In this document: piece by piece, positions 1 through 8,802 of the stretch | Numbering within the stretch: the stretch's first letter is position 1 | Layout of the letters: every line of letters begins with the position of its first letter | Assembly: GCA_934754475.1 (NCBI GenBank) | Contig: CAKVHV010000001.1 | Location: 248,001-312,000, forward strand | DNA: 64,000 nucleotides | Direction: 5' to 3' | From: an uncultured Clostridia bacterium | Lineage (GTDB): Bacteria > Bacillota > Clostridia > Christensenellales > UBA1242 | The notes under the pieces: model-generated | The model's database searches: none | Told to the model about the DNA's origin: nothing | Seen by the model: only the letters and a program-made list of their open reading frames with translations | Position numbers and translations under genes: made by a program

Positions 1-371
1 TGAGCATTATAAAAGACACAAACATTTTAACCCTTAAATCTCCAGCATCAATTTTTGTTGATGCTGTTGAGACTGAAAAGGTACAACTTAACAACTTTCA
101 AGTTTTACACTTTTTAATCAATTCAGGTAAAGGCGATGAAGTCAAAACCAAAGCAAGATTGATTGCAACAAATGAAGAAGGAACAGATAAAGAAACAATC
201 TATGAAGATGAAATCACAGTTGGTAATGACAATTGCACCAAGTTAACAATTGATGCAGACACAATTGCTAACAAAGATTTTGATAGAGTATTTTTGCAAA
301 TTGATGCTGTAGGAGTAGATATTATTGGAAGTGTTCTAGTAATTCAAGAAAATGAAAGATACAGCATCTAG
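1..371 (+). CDS. Phage virion-associated protein, 5' end one base outside window
   Basis: The reading frame is open from base 3, and the window begins with TG followed by an AGC codon. The missing base would therefore complete an NTG start codon at the window edge, giving a protein of about 123 residues. I do not recognise the family. It looks beta-rich, with short alternating hydrophobic segments and no membrane segment or signal peptide. It lies just upstream of a second virion-type protein and the head-tail connector, where phages of this type carry capsid or decoration genes. A role as a capsid accessory protein is inferred from position only. It belongs to the rightward late operon. Confidence 0.6.
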   Translation, partial: SIIKDTNILTLKSPASIFVDAVETEKVQLNNFQVLHFLINSGKGDEVKTKARLIATNEEGTDKETIYEDEITVGNDNCTKLTIDADTIANKDFDRVFLQIDAVGVDIIGSVLVIQENERYSI

Positions 372-380
372 GAGATAACT

Positions 381-1352
381 ATGTTTATAGAAACAATCAT
401 CGGTGGAACTACTAAGAAAGCATCAAAAAACACCTGGGGAAAATACAACATCAAGATTAGAAACTTTGCCAATATGCAATTAGTCTTGATGACCAGCAAT
501 AAGCAAGAGACAAGTTTCAATATAAAAGTGATTGGACACAACAAAGAAAACACAGCAAGTTGTGCAATACTCAATAAAAATCTAGTAGCAGATGCTAAAA
601 CATTTTTATTTGATATTAGTCCAAGTGCTATTGCAAATGGCGATTGTTATAGTTACGACATAGTTATTTCTTCCGATGAAGAAATTTCATTTAGTGTCGT
701 AGCAATCTATACAATTCCAAGATATTCAGCCAATGAATCAGATGTTGAGTTGGATACTCACGATACAGACATGGATGAACCAGAACCAGAAGATAGTTTG
801 GAATTCTGCCAATTCCAAGATGGAACAATCACAAGTTGTAATCAGCAAGGTGGAGTAATAATTCTGCCATCTTCTTACAGTATAAAAGATGGGAAAGTGT
901 GTGTAGGGAACGATTTTGTCATTGATACGATAGGCGATTGCATTCTAAGAAATGCAAAGGATTACACTGAAATCATAATCCCAGATTCAATAATAAACTT
1001 TCAGTGTTATGGTTTACAAATTGAACTTGATAAGGCTTGCAAAAAGATCGTAACGGGAAATGGATTTGGAAAGGGTGTCCTTGACACCTATCCATTTGGT
1101 CACACAGTTTATTGTGAATCATTTGAAGTGGGAACAGGTTTGACAAAGATTGATGGCTACTTATTTGGTGCATTTAACACTTCCACCACAACAATAAAAT
1201 TTGCAAGCGAACAACCACCAGAGTTGACTAGTTCAATTTGGATAAGCATTTTAAGTAACTTACAACACATTTTAGTACCTAAAAACAGTGTTGAATTATG
1301 GAAAACAAGTCGCTGTTGGAATGAACTTGCAGATTTGATAGAAGGATATTAA
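381..1352 (+). CDS. Phage structural protein with BspA-type (LRR_5) C-terminal domain
   Basis: This is a 323-residue protein. The first ~125 residues are a beta-rich domain of the kind expected in a virion protein, followed by an acidic linker (about 125-145). The C-terminal half has the periodicity of BspA-like leucine-rich repeats: segments resembling IIIPDSI and LTKIDGYLFGAF, ending in ILVPKNSVELWKTS and a Trp-Asn-Glu-Leu tail that is typical of the last LRR_5 unit. It sits between the preceding virion gene and the head-tail connector, a place usually held by capsid genes. BspA repeats are known from bacterial surface adhesins, so a capsid-displayed binding domain is plausible. That role is inference. 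A start SD (GGAG) lies just upstream. Confidence 0.6.
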   Translation: MFIETIIGGTTKKASKNTWGKYNIKIRNFANMQLVLMTSNKQETSFNIKVIGHNKENTASCAILNKNLVADAKTFLFDISPSAIANGDCYSYDIVISSDEEISFSVVAIYTIPRYSANESDVELDTHDTDMDEPEPEDSLEFCQFQDGTITSCNQQGGVIILPSSYSIKDGKVCVGNDFVIDTIGDCILRNAKDYTEIIIPDSIINFQCYGLQIELDKACKKIVTGNGFGKGVLDTYPFGHTVYCESFEVGTGLTKIDGYLFGAFNTSTTTIKFASEQPPELTSSIWISILSNLQHILVPKNSVELWKTSRCWNELADLIEGY

Positions 1353-1364
1353 CACGGAGGTTTT

Positions 1365-1637
1365 ATGCCAACAGTTGAAGAAATGAAAGTCTATCTAGGC
1401 ATTGATGGGAGTTATTTAGACTCCCTTCTTGCCGACTTTATTGGACTAGCAAAGGACTTAATAGAAAAGGTATTGAGATATCCTTTGACAGATTTTGAAA
1501 CAATTCCACCAACAATTAAAGAGACCGGAAAATACATTGTATGCGCCTATTATAACAACCGAAGCAACACTAATGCTCAAGAAGTTGAGAATATGGTTGC
1601 ACTAATGCTATCGGAGTATAGAAAAAAGGAGTTTTAA
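1365..1637 (+). CDS. Phage head-tail connector protein (HK97 gp6-like)
   Basis: This 90-residue, mostly helical protein begins MPTVEEMKVYLGID and contains the pattern of an early two-helix unit, a central PPTIKE segment and an AYYNNRS-like region. That matches gp6-like head-tail connectors (Phage_connect_1), which form the ring beneath the portal. Size and position fit: it follows the capsid-region genes and its stop overlaps the start of the adaptor gene by one base (TAATG). The SD is GGAGG just upstream. Function is assigned from family pattern plus gene order. Confidence 0.7.
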   Translation: MPTVEEMKVYLGIDGSYLDSLLADFIGLAKDLIEKVLRYPLTDFETIPPTIKETGKYIVCAYYNNRSNTNAQEVENMVALMLSEYRKKEF

Positions 1638-2005
1638 TGGATAAATACGAGGTAAAAGACAAGAAAGTCCAAGTTTTTGGCATAAAAACAGCGGTTAAAG
1701 ACGGGTATGAAGTAGTTGTGAAAACTTATATCCATAGCAAAGAATCTGGCGGTTTGTGGGCATTTGTGCGCGAGTTAAGCGAGAATGAAAGGTTCTCAGC
1801 AAAGGCTGTGCAAGTTGAAGAAACCACACAATTCAAGATTGTTTATAATCCAAAGATAACAACCGAACTTTATGTAGAATTTGGTGGAAAAACTTACGAT
1901 ATAGTCTCAATTGACAAGTTTGAATTCAACAAAACTGACCTAGTGATACGTGCAAACGAAATACTAGCACCAGTTTATGATGAGGTGTGTTATGAGGACT
2001 ATTAA
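1637..2005 (+). CDS. Phage head-tail adaptor (SPP1 gp16-like)
   Basis: This 122-residue beta-rich protein contains the features of the Phage_H_T_join family: an N-terminal strand region, a central WAFVRELSENERF segment, and a late strand pair around ELYVEFGGKTYDIVSID. These proteins close the head and form the interface to the tail. The gene is translationally coupled to the preceding connector (TAATG) and its 3' end overlaps the next gene. Assignment rests on the small size, the GKTYDIVSI-type motif and the canonical connector-adaptor order. Confidence 0.65.
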   Translation: MDKYEVKDKKVQVFGIKTAVKDGYEVVVKTYIHSKESGGLWAFVRELSENERFSAKAVQVEETTQFKIVYNPKITTELYVEFGGKTYDIVSIDKFEFNKTDLVIRANEILAPVYDEVCYEDY

Positions 2006-2414
2006 AGCAAGAAAAACTTGTAGAAATGAATTAATACAATTGCTTAAAAATGCAGGACTACAAGAAGGGATAGGACTAACTGACCAGGAAATAGAAAACA
2101 CAACAAAAACTATATTCTGGCATGGTGTAGTTAGAAATCCCAAAGCAAGAAATAAACAAAATTATGTATCGTATTACTTTCCAAGCATTGAAAACAAATA
2201 TAGTGCAGACAATGATGATTTTGTAAGAGAAGTTATGGTTGCAATTGATGTTTTCAGTAAAAGAAGCTTTGACGCAAAAGCAAATTTAGACCTATTGGAA
2301 TTGCTAGAAGATACATTCAAAGATAATGGATTTGAAGTGGAGTTTGCCGATGAAATTTTTGAAACGGAGACTTCACTTTTTCATTATCCAATAACAATTT
2401 ATAAACTTTATTAA
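1992..2414 (+). CDS. Phage tail terminator-like / minor capsid protein
   Basis: I prefer the ATG at 1992 (140 residues) over the upstream in-frame ATGs at 1977 and 1980, because GAGGTG lies at the proper distance before it. The gene overlaps its predecessor by 14 bases. The protein has a helical start and a C-terminal alpha/beta part (DLLELLEDTFKDNGFEV... then IFETETSLFHYPITIYKL). That is the pattern of tail-terminator or tail-joining proteins (lambda gpU / SPP1 gp17-type fold) of about 130-145 residues. It lies directly before the major tail protein, where the terminator is normally found. A minor capsid protein is the alternative. Confidence 0.5.
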   Translation: MRTIKARKTCRNELIQLLKNAGLQEGIGLTDQEIENTTKTIFWHGVVRNPKARNKQNYVSYYFPSIENKYSADNDDFVREVMVAIDVFSKRSFDAKANLDLLELLEDTFKDNGFEVEFADEIFETETSLFHYPITIYKLY

Positions 2415-2425
2415 AGGAGAATAAA

Positions 2426-3034
2426 ATGCCAAATCAAACAACAACAGTGTCTCAACTTTATGAGACAGGTAATAAAAAGTTTTTCGCTGCGGCAGTCAAT
2501 CCAGATGGAACTTTCGGCAAGAAAGAATATCATGAAGGATTGATGGAAGTAAGTATTGAGTTCAAGACTGAAACAACAGAAATCAATGCAGATGACAATG
2601 TTTCATTTATCAAACTGAATACACAAGTTACAGGCGAAGGAACTATCAAGTTTGCAGTTCTTCCTTTCAATGTTTACTCAAAGTTTTTTGATGTCAAAAT
2701 TGACAGCAATGGGGCAGTAGTAATCAAAAGCAAAACTCAAAGCAAGGAGGTTGCCTTTGGTTATTATTCGAGTGTCGGAGATGGTTCAGAAAGTATGTTC
2801 ACAATGTATAGAGCAGTATTTCAATTACCTTCGCTATCAAGCACAAGTTTTGATGGTAAGACAATAAGAGACCTAACCTTGAATGTGAAAGTTTATCCTT
2901 ACGATTACATCAACATTGAAAACGAACCAGACAAGGTTACTTACACAATATTGAACAGCAATCTCAATAAAGACATTTGGGCAAAAGTGCAAAATGAAAT
3001 CTATGTTCCTGACTGCACAATTGCAACAGATTAG
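2426..3034 (+). CDS. Phage major tail tube protein (phi13 family-like)
   Basis: This 202-residue protein shows features of phi13/TP901-1-type major tail proteins. It has an N-terminal segment on which the protein reports a tag-like opening (AAVNPDGTFGKKEYHEGLMEVSIEF), alternating strands, and the conserved order VAFGYYSSVGDG...MYRAVFQLP. It polymerises into the tube of a long non-contractile tail. It has a strong AAAGGAG SD and is followed after 8 bases by the tail chaperone, which is the expected order. Confidence 0.75.
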   Translation: MPNQTTTVSQLYETGNKKFFAAAVNPDGTFGKKEYHEGLMEVSIEFKTETTEINADDNVSFIKLNTQVTGEGTIKFAVLPFNVYSKFFDVKIDSNGAVVIKSKTQSKEVAFGYYSSVGDGSESMFTMYRAVFQLPSLSSTSFDGKTIRDLTLNVKVYPYDYINIENEPDKVTYTILNSNLNKDIWAKVQNEIYVPDCTIATD

Positions 3035-3042
3035 GAGGAAAA

Positions 3043-3483
3043 ATGAAACAATACGGTCTAGTTAAAACCTTGAAATATGAAAATGATGAAATAAAACTTT
3101 GTGGCAATGCTTTTACATTTATACTTTACAAAAGTTATTTCGGCAGAGATTTGTTAAACGACATTATTAGTTTTGCAAAAAAGAACTCAAACAAAGCAAC
3201 TTTGGATAAGTTGAAAGAATTTAAGATTAAGTCGGTTGAAGATATAGACAAACTTGATGATGACAAAACAATGCAAGTATTGGAAACAATGGAAAGTTAC
3301 GACTTTGACAGCGAGTTTATTTTGAACTTCATTGCTTCCTTAATGGCAACAGCTGAGTACCCACAAAAGCTTGATGTCGCAGAACTTATTATGTCAATCC
3401 CACCATCAATCATAACAGATGAGAAAACGATCGCTGAACTTCTAGATTTCTTCTCACTTTTTATTGCTCAAAAAAAAAGATAA
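3043..3483 (+). CDS. Tail assembly chaperone, short form (gpG-like)
   Basis: This 146-residue acidic helical protein lies between major tail protein and tape measure, which is the place of gpG-type chaperones that coat the tape measure during tail assembly. It contains the pattern FTFILYKSYFGRDLL...FIASLMATAEYP that is common in Firmicutes phage chaperones. The zero-frame product stops at TAA 3481-3483, directly after a run of nine A. The A-run continues into an open -1 frame, so this is one of two products of the locus. Confidence 0.75.
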   Translation: MKQYGLVKTLKYENDEIKLCGNAFTFILYKSYFGRDLLNDIISFAKKNSNKATLDKLKEFKIKSVEDIDKLDDDKTMQVLETMESYDFDSEFILNFIASLMATAEYPQKLDVAELIMSIPPSIITDEKTIAELLDFFSLFIAQKKR

Positions 3484-3734
3484 TTTCCACAAATAAGTCA
3501 TCAAACATTGCTCAAATAGAAACAGATTTCACAACACAGTTATTATACTGTGCTGTTAAAACAGGTGTGCAAGTAAACCTTGCAGACATGGGCTTTAATG
3601 TTTTCTATGATTTAATTGCTTATTCATCAGAGATTGATGCGATAGCAATAGCAAAAGCAGAGGGTAAAAACCTTTCGTTTACAGCGCCAATGACCATTGC
3701 TGATATGACAAAAAGTGGGAAAATAAGGGGATAA
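3043..3734 (+). CDS. Tail assembly chaperone, -1 frameshift product (gpGT-like)
   Basis: After a -1 slip in the A-run (3470-3478) the frame stays open for about 84 codons to TAA 3732-3734. It reads KIISTNKSSNIAQIE... and ends TKSGKIRG, two bases before the next start codon. The stretch 3484-3734 has no independent start or SD, yet is maintained as coding sequence, for example a clean LADMGFNVFYDLIAYS helix. The extended protein would be about 229 residues. Programmed -1 frameshifting between the two chaperone genes is a widely conserved feature of long-tailed phages. The slip site itself is read directly; the efficiency cannot be judged. Confidence 0.8.
3470..3479 (+). promoter_or_regulatory. 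Slippery sequence for -1 frameshift in tail chaperone genes
   Basis: The site is nine A residues followed by G, placed so that the zero frame reads CAA-AAA-AAA-AGA-TAA. An A-AAA-AAG-type heptamer lets both tRNA-Lys re-pair in the -1 frame two codons before the stop. Confidence 0.75.
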
Positions 3735-3735
3735 A

Positions 3736-4134
3736 ATGGCTTGGAATGATGGTGTTTCAAAAGAATTAGAAGAGTATTTCAATAACATTGGAACATTCGG
3801 CGATAAAGCGATTGAAGCTGTGAAAGAGCAAATTGATATAGAAGTAAACAAACTTATTTTACAACTAGAATCCACAACACCAAGGGGAGCAACACTTGGG
3901 CTTTTGAACTCACTAAGGAATTCAAGAATCACAGCAAAAAGGAATTGGTATGGCTATTCTGTGGAGTTTGTTGGACAGGACAGAAAAGGTGTGCCATATC
4001 AAAAAATTGCAAACATACTAAACTACGGAACGAGTTTCATAAAAGGAACTCGTTTTATTACAAAAGCAATCCATAACTTAAAGAATATGGATGAAAGAAT
4101 CTATGAAAGATTTCAAACAAAAATTAAAAAATAA
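3736..4134 (+). CDS. HK97 gp10-like tail completion protein
   Basis: This 132-residue protein has the gp10 pattern: an N-terminal helix, then STTPRGATLGLLNSL (usually TPxxTGxLxxS), a short strand region with WYGYSVEFVGQ, and ILNYGTSFIKGTRFITKAI near the end (usually LNYGTxxxxPxPFIxxAI). Such proteins act at the head-tail junction. The unusual point is its place between the chaperones and the tape measure, where most relatives have it before the major tail gene. The start follows the chaperone stop by one base, with AGGGGA as SD. Confidence 0.65.
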   Translation: MAWNDGVSKELEEYFNNIGTFGDKAIEAVKEQIDIEVNKLILQLESTTPRGATLGLLNSLRNSRITAKRNWYGYSVEFVGQDRKGVPYQKIANILNYGTSFIKGTRFITKAIHNLKNMDERIYERFQTKIKK

Positions 4135-4146
4135 GGAGAGTGGCTG

Positions 4147-5730
4147 ATGGAAGTAGGAAGAAGTCTAGACCAGATAGACACAAAGGTCAAAAAACTAAAT
4201 GATTCGCTTAAACAGTCCACGAACCTTACAAAAGAGTTAGATAAATCATTAAAGTTTGATCCAAAGAATACTGAAGCTATGGCAAACAAAATGACTAATC
4301 TAAAGAACCAAATTGGGCTGGCAACACAAAAGGTCTCACTACTCAAACAACAGCAAATTCAAGCAAACAAAGCGTTCCAACAAGGCGATATAAGTGCAAA
4401 AGAATACAACAAAATTCAAGTTGCAGTTCTTAAAGCAGAAAATGAATTGAAGAGATACAATGTGGAACTTGACAATGCATCAAATCAAGGGAAAATTGCT
4501 AAGATTGGTAAACTATCGCAAGGGTTTGATAAAGTCGAAAATTCGCTAAAAAGGTCGCAAAAAACACTAAAAGCATTTAGTAAATTGGCACTAGGATTGG
4601 TAACAACAATAACAGCATCAATCACTGCTTTTACTGCTCAAACAACAGCACTTAACGACCAGGCAAAAGCACTAGATGTCAGCATTGAAAAATTACAACT
4701 ACAAAGAAATGTTTATAAGCAAATCACAGGCGATGCATCAAATTATGATTCAGCACTAACAAGTATGAAGGGTGTTATGACAAGCATAGCACTTGGTCAA
4801 GGTAGTGCTTATCTAAATATTTTGAAAAGACTTGGAGTTTCAACCAAAGACCTGGAAGGGAACACGAAATCATTATCAACAATTTATGATGAAGTCTTGG
4901 TTGCTCTTTCAGAGATGGAAAACACAACACTTCGCAATTCGCTTGCCTATGAGTTGTTTGGCGATAATGCAATAAATGTTCTAGAAGTAATGCAATCATC
5001 TAGCGAAACCATTGCAGACTTAAACGAAAAGCAACTAGAACTTGGAATCACAACCGAAGAACAAGCACAGACTGCTGAAGAAATAAAAGCCAAATGGGAT
5101 GAAATGAAATTAAAGTTTATGGAAGTTAGTGCAGAGCTAGCACAAACACTTCTACCTTTAATTGAGACTATTTGCCAGTTTATGATTGAAAATGTGATAC
5201 CAATTCTCACTAGCATCGCAAATTGGTTTGCTGGAATGAGTCCGTCACAGCAAAAATTCACAGTATTTTTGTTATTGATCATCATTCTCTTGCCAAAAGT
5301 AGTGGCAATAATCACAGCAATAGTTGGTGTTATTAAAGCAATAACCATAGCAAGTTATGGCGCTGCGGGTGGGATTGGTGCTGTATCAGCGGCAAGTGTA
5401 CCACTTATTCCAATTGCTTTGGCTGTCGTTGCAGTAATATTAACACTTGCATTATTATTTGCATTTTTAACAGGTAGAAGCAAGGAATTGACAAAGACTT
5501 TGGCATCTCAAACAGGACAGATGGCAGAGTTAGAAAGTTCATACTCAAACATTGGCGATGATTTCAATATAAACACATCACAAGTAAACGAAAATTCAAA
5601 CACAAATTCAGCAGAAATCCATGTTGACATAGATGCTCACGGAGACACTGAATTAAGCGAGCAGAATGCTGAACTTGTGGCAGACAAACTTGCTGAAAGA
5701 ATCAATAAGGAACTAGGAGGTAAGATCTAA
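4147..5730 (+). CDS. Phage tape measure protein
   Basis: This 527-residue protein has long N-terminal coiled coils (about 1-150: TKVKKLNDSLKQ, ELDKSLKFDPKNTEAM, LKNQIGLATQKV). It then has a hydrophobic central part with several putative membrane-spanning helices (about 375-445) and a polar Asn/Ser-rich tail ending near LADKLAERINKELGGKI. This is the usual build of tape measures, which set tail length and help DNA passage through the membrane. It is on the short side, implying a short tail. It overlaps the Dit gene by one base. Confidence 0.85.
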   Translation: MEVGRSLDQIDTKVKKLNDSLKQSTNLTKELDKSLKFDPKNTEAMANKMTNLKNQIGLATQKVSLLKQQQIQANKAFQQGDISAKEYNKIQVAVLKAENELKRYNVELDNASNQGKIAKIGKLSQGFDKVENSLKRSQKTLKAFSKLALGLVTTITASITAFTAQTTALNDQAKALDVSIEKLQLQRNVYKQITGDASNYDSALTSMKGVMTSIALGQGSAYLNILKRLGVSTKDLEGNTKSLSTIYDEVLVALSEMENTTLRNSLAYELFGDNAINVLEVMQSSSETIADLNEKQLELGITTEEQAQTAEEIKAKWDEMKLKFMEVSAELAQTLLPLIETICQFMIENVIPILTSIANWFAGMSPSQQKFTVFLLLIIILLPKVVAIITAIVGVIKAITIASYGAAGGIGAVSAASVPLIPIALAVVAVILTLALLFAFLTGRSKELTKTLASQTGQMAELESSYSNIGDDFNINTSQVNENSNTNSAEIHVDIDAHGDTELSEQNAELVADKLAERINKELGGKI

Positions 5731-6626
5731 TGCGAAAGTTTTGGCTAGAAAATGCTAGTGGCAAAAAGTGGGATCTAACACCTAAAAATCCTTATAACAA
5801 CAATAGTAGTTTTTTCGCAGAACCAGATGGTCTTGGAATTAAAACTAAGATAACTAGTTATGAAGTAGAAAACACTTGCTTTATTGAAAAAGTAGAAACA
5901 CAATCGCAAACCATCTCTGGCGATTTGTATTTCAGTAGTTATGAACATTTTACTAAGTTTGTAGAGTTTGTGGGAAACATAAACACAAATCAAGCAATGA
6001 AACTTTATTACTCAACAAATGGTTTTTCAATAGACAATCCTTTTGAAACTGAGTGGTATAAACTTGTTTTAATCAATGAATTGAAAAAAGGCGAAATAGA
6101 TTATAAAACAGGGTTCTTGAAAGTTCAAATCAAATTTGCTTGTATGTCGAGATGGAAAAAGGACAAACACATAACATTGGAACTAAGTAGATATGGAGAG
6201 CCTTTGGTTTATCCATATTACTATCCATACTATTATGGTGGGAGCAACAATCTTGCAGTTGATATTGATAATGAAGGAAACTTGCCAACAAGTTGCATTA
6301 TTAAAGTTGAATCTATAACAGATACACCATTGATTAGACTATTGCAAAATGGAGAAATCATCGAACAAGCAAAATACAATTTAGTAGTTCAAGAAAATAG
6401 TTATCTATTGATAAATAGCAGTCCAGACAAACAGGAAGCGACATTATACACTTTAAGAAACGGGGAATATGTAAAAGAGGATGTTTATTATATTGGCGAA
6501 AAAGACTATAGTTACTCAAACTTTATAACAATACCAGCAGGCAAATCTAGACTATTGATATCAGCCAAGAACACGAACTTTGGCAAGGTTACAATTTCAT
6601 ACTCAATACAAAGGGAGTTGGTGTAG
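5730..6626 (+). CDS. Distal tail protein (Dit-like)
   Basis: This 298-residue protein begins MRKFWLENASGKKWDLT, with the typical N-terminal strand and a TKITSYEVENTCF segment. It also has QTISGDLYFSSYEHFTKFVEF, corresponding to the Sipho_tail/Dit N-domain that forms the baseplate ring. The C-terminal half is a beta-sandwich with an odd tyrosine/proline-rich insertion (YPYYYPYYYGG at about 162-172). Overlap with the tape measure stop (TAATG) and the following hub gene agree with Dit. Confidence 0.75.
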   Translation: MRKFWLENASGKKWDLTPKNPYNNNSSFFAEPDGLGIKTKITSYEVENTCFIEKVETQSQTISGDLYFSSYEHFTKFVEFVGNINTNQAMKLYYSTNGFSIDNPFETEWYKLVLINELKKGEIDYKTGFLKVQIKFACMSRWKKDKHITLELSRYGEPLVYPYYYPYYYGGSNNLAVDIDNEGNLPTSCIIKVESITDTPLIRLLQNGEIIEQAKYNLVVQENSYLLINSSPDKQEATLYTLRNGEYVKEDVYYIGEKDYSYSNFITIPAGKSRLLISAKNTNFGKVTISYSIQRELV

Positions 6627-7700
6627 ATGGTAATTTATAAAATTTATGCAAGGAAGGATTTGCAATATATAGACGGCGGCGTGGTTAAAGATTATTCAGT
6701 AGACAATGATATTGTTTCGGACAATACTAGTTGGCTTACATTAGTTAAGGTGTCAAATGGTTTCAAAGGCGACATTGTCGCACTTATTGATGGAAAAAAA
6801 TTGATTGAACTTGGCGTAGTAACAGCAATTGATAACAGTGAGATGAAAATATCTTTCAAAAATATGAACGAGCTATTCAATGATACAATTATCAATGTTT
6901 TTAAGTTCGCAAACATAATCAATTGCAAGTTCGAAGGTGTTCAGGGGTTGCGAACAATTTTGACTTTTGCGTACCTAAAAAATGATGATCCAGAGAAGAT
7001 TCTTCCACTAGAGTTTACAACCTTTGGGCTTGCTAGTCGCTGTGTCTATACGGATGATAGTGACACAATAAATCTAAAAGATTTTATAAGATGGATGTTC
7101 GATACTTACAATATTTATCTTGATTTTTCAATAGATTTTTCTAAGAACAAGATAATTTGTTCAATAAATAAAAACTCGACAGAAGGGCTTGTTATAAAAG
7201 ATAATATCCTTTTGTCAAGTCCAGAGTTTGATAACAATGATATGCCAAACTATAACAAGGCTTGTTTATATAATAAGGATACAGGTTTTATTGAGGGTGT
7301 CTATTATTTGTTAGAAGATAACACTATAACAAGTGATCCAAACAATAAAAAAAGAATATTACCTGTGAATACAACGTACATCTCATGGGATGAAACGGAA
7401 GCCGTAAAAGAAGGTTATAAAATGGAAGATTTAGTAAAAAGCGAGTTGTGTGGGAACATCTATAATCATTGCATTTTATACAAATTATCAAAGCAACAAA
7501 ACATGATTAAATGCCAGGATTTTAAGTATGGAGATAAAGTGACAATCGTTTATAAAAACAGAGAATATTCTTCGATATTTACAGGATTAAAATACTCAAT
7601 GAGCTCACAATATTACACTTGTGTGTTTGGTAAAACTCGAATAGATTTCACGGACAGAATGAAGATTTACAACGATAGAAGATATAGCAGGAGGAAGTAA
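6627..7700 (+). CDS. Phage tail hub / tail-associated protein (Tal-like)
   Basis: This 357-residue protein begins immediately after the Dit stop codon. The sequence starts with short strands around DNDIVSDNTSWLTLVK and VALIDGKKLIELGVVTAIDNS, which is the pattern of baseplate hub proteins that continue the tail tube. It ends in YNKACLYN...FGKTRIDFTDRMKIY. No peptidase or lysozyme motif is visible, so any cell-wall activity must lie elsewhere. Assignment is mainly by order (tape measure, Dit, hub). Confidence 0.6.
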   Translation: MVIYKIYARKDLQYIDGGVVKDYSVDNDIVSDNTSWLTLVKVSNGFKGDIVALIDGKKLIELGVVTAIDNSEMKISFKNMNELFNDTIINVFKFANIINCKFEGVQGLRTILTFAYLKNDDPEKILPLEFTTFGLASRCVYTDDSDTINLKDFIRWMFDTYNIYLDFSIDFSKNKIICSINKNSTEGLVIKDNILLSSPEFDNNDMPNYNKACLYNKDTGFIEGVYYLLEDNTITSDPNNKKRILPVNTTYISWDETEAVKEGYKMEDLVKSELCGNIYNHCILYKLSKQQNMIKCQDFKYGDKVTIVYKNREYSSIFTGLKYSMSSQYYTCVFGKTRIDFTDRMKIYNDRRYSRRK

Positions 7701-7701
7701 A

Positions 7702-8793
7702 ATGTCTTATTATTTGAAAGGAATTGGTGACCAGGTTACTGGCAGAAATGAGATTTCACCAATTTTTGATGCTAAAATTAACAATTTTTTTGCCAAGAGC
7801 AGTCCTTGTGTTATAGGCTCTGAAGTAAATCAACTTAGTGGCACAGTTATTTCAAGAGGTGTAACCGTTGATTCAGGTATGGCATTTGCATTCGGTTATT
7901 TTGGTATGAGTGATGCGGTTGTTCAATTTAATTTTGTAACACCAAGTAGTGCAACACAATATTCAAAAATTTATGCAGAATTTAATATGTCATTAAATCC
8001 ACAATCATTTTCAATTAAAGTAACACCGCAATCAAATTCAAAGATTATAGACCTAACGCAAGATGACCTGTCAAAGATACCAATGGGTAAATTTCAATTG
8101 CCGCTATACTTAGTAACAATTCCAACAAATGGAAAAATTACAATTCAAGATTTAAGAGTTATTCAAAATACAATAGGAGAGATTGATTTTTCGTATGCGT
8201 CGAAAAATGTTATTTTGGATAAAAATCGCAACAAATACAGACCACTTGTTTACGATTCATCCTACAACAGAATGACAACTATTCTAGGTGGTGTTTCAAA
8301 TAAAGAGTATGAAGTGGAAGTGCCAGGTCGATATTTGGTTTGGCGCTCACAAAATGCATCTGGAATTGGAACTGCTATTCCTGGGACTAGCAGTCCTGGC
8401 TATCTTGCAATAGAATTTCAAGAGCAAAAATTATATGGTTCACCTAAATATTACGAACTTGTAATTGATTATTCACCAAATTTGCCAGAAAATTTGATAA
8501 GGATTCCCAAAGGTAAAAATGAGAACTATTGGTATTCAGGTGGCAGAATGCACATATTTGTTGAGCCATTCACATCGCCAGCTGGGCAACCTAATATTTT
8601 ATGCTATCCACTAGGAACATTGATAAATTGGGCTGATCACGATGATTGTGGCTCTGGCTCGGCACTTTTGATTTGTGAGCGCTATTGCATAGATGAAAAA
8701 AGAGGTTTGATGTTGCAGTATATAGAAAGAGTTGGAAATACAAATCAAGCCCAAAGAAATTGTGCATTGATAGAAGTTTACGCAATCATATAG
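7702..8793 (+). CDS. Phage tail/baseplate protein of unknown fold
   Basis: This 363-residue protein follows the hub gene and has a strong AGGAGGAAG SD. It is beta-rich with no membrane segment. The first half contains GTVISRGVTVDSGMAFAFGYFG, a pattern seen in small baseplate or fibre proteins. The second half has a compact glycine/aromatic region with several cysteines (DHDDCGSGSALLICERYC). I do not recognise the family. Position suggests a baseplate or fibre-base protein. Confidence 0.55.
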   Translation: MSYYLKGIGDQVTGRNEISPIFDAKINNFFAKSSPCVIGSEVNQLSGTVISRGVTVDSGMAFAFGYFGMSDAVVQFNFVTPSSATQYSKIYAEFNMSLNPQSFSIKVTPQSNSKIIDLTQDDLSKIPMGKFQLPLYLVTIPTNGKITIQDLRVIQNTIGEIDFSYASKNVILDKNRNKYRPLVYDSSYNRMTTILGGVSNKEYEVEVPGRYLVWRSQNASGIGTAIPGTSSPGYLAIEFQEQKLYGSPKYYELVIDYSPNLPENLIRIPKGKNENYWYSGGRMHIFVEPFTSPAGQPNILCYPLGTLINWADHDDCGSGSALLICERYCIDEKRGLMLQYIERVGNTNQAQRNCALIEVYAII

Positions 8794-8802
8794 GAGAAAT
8801 AG

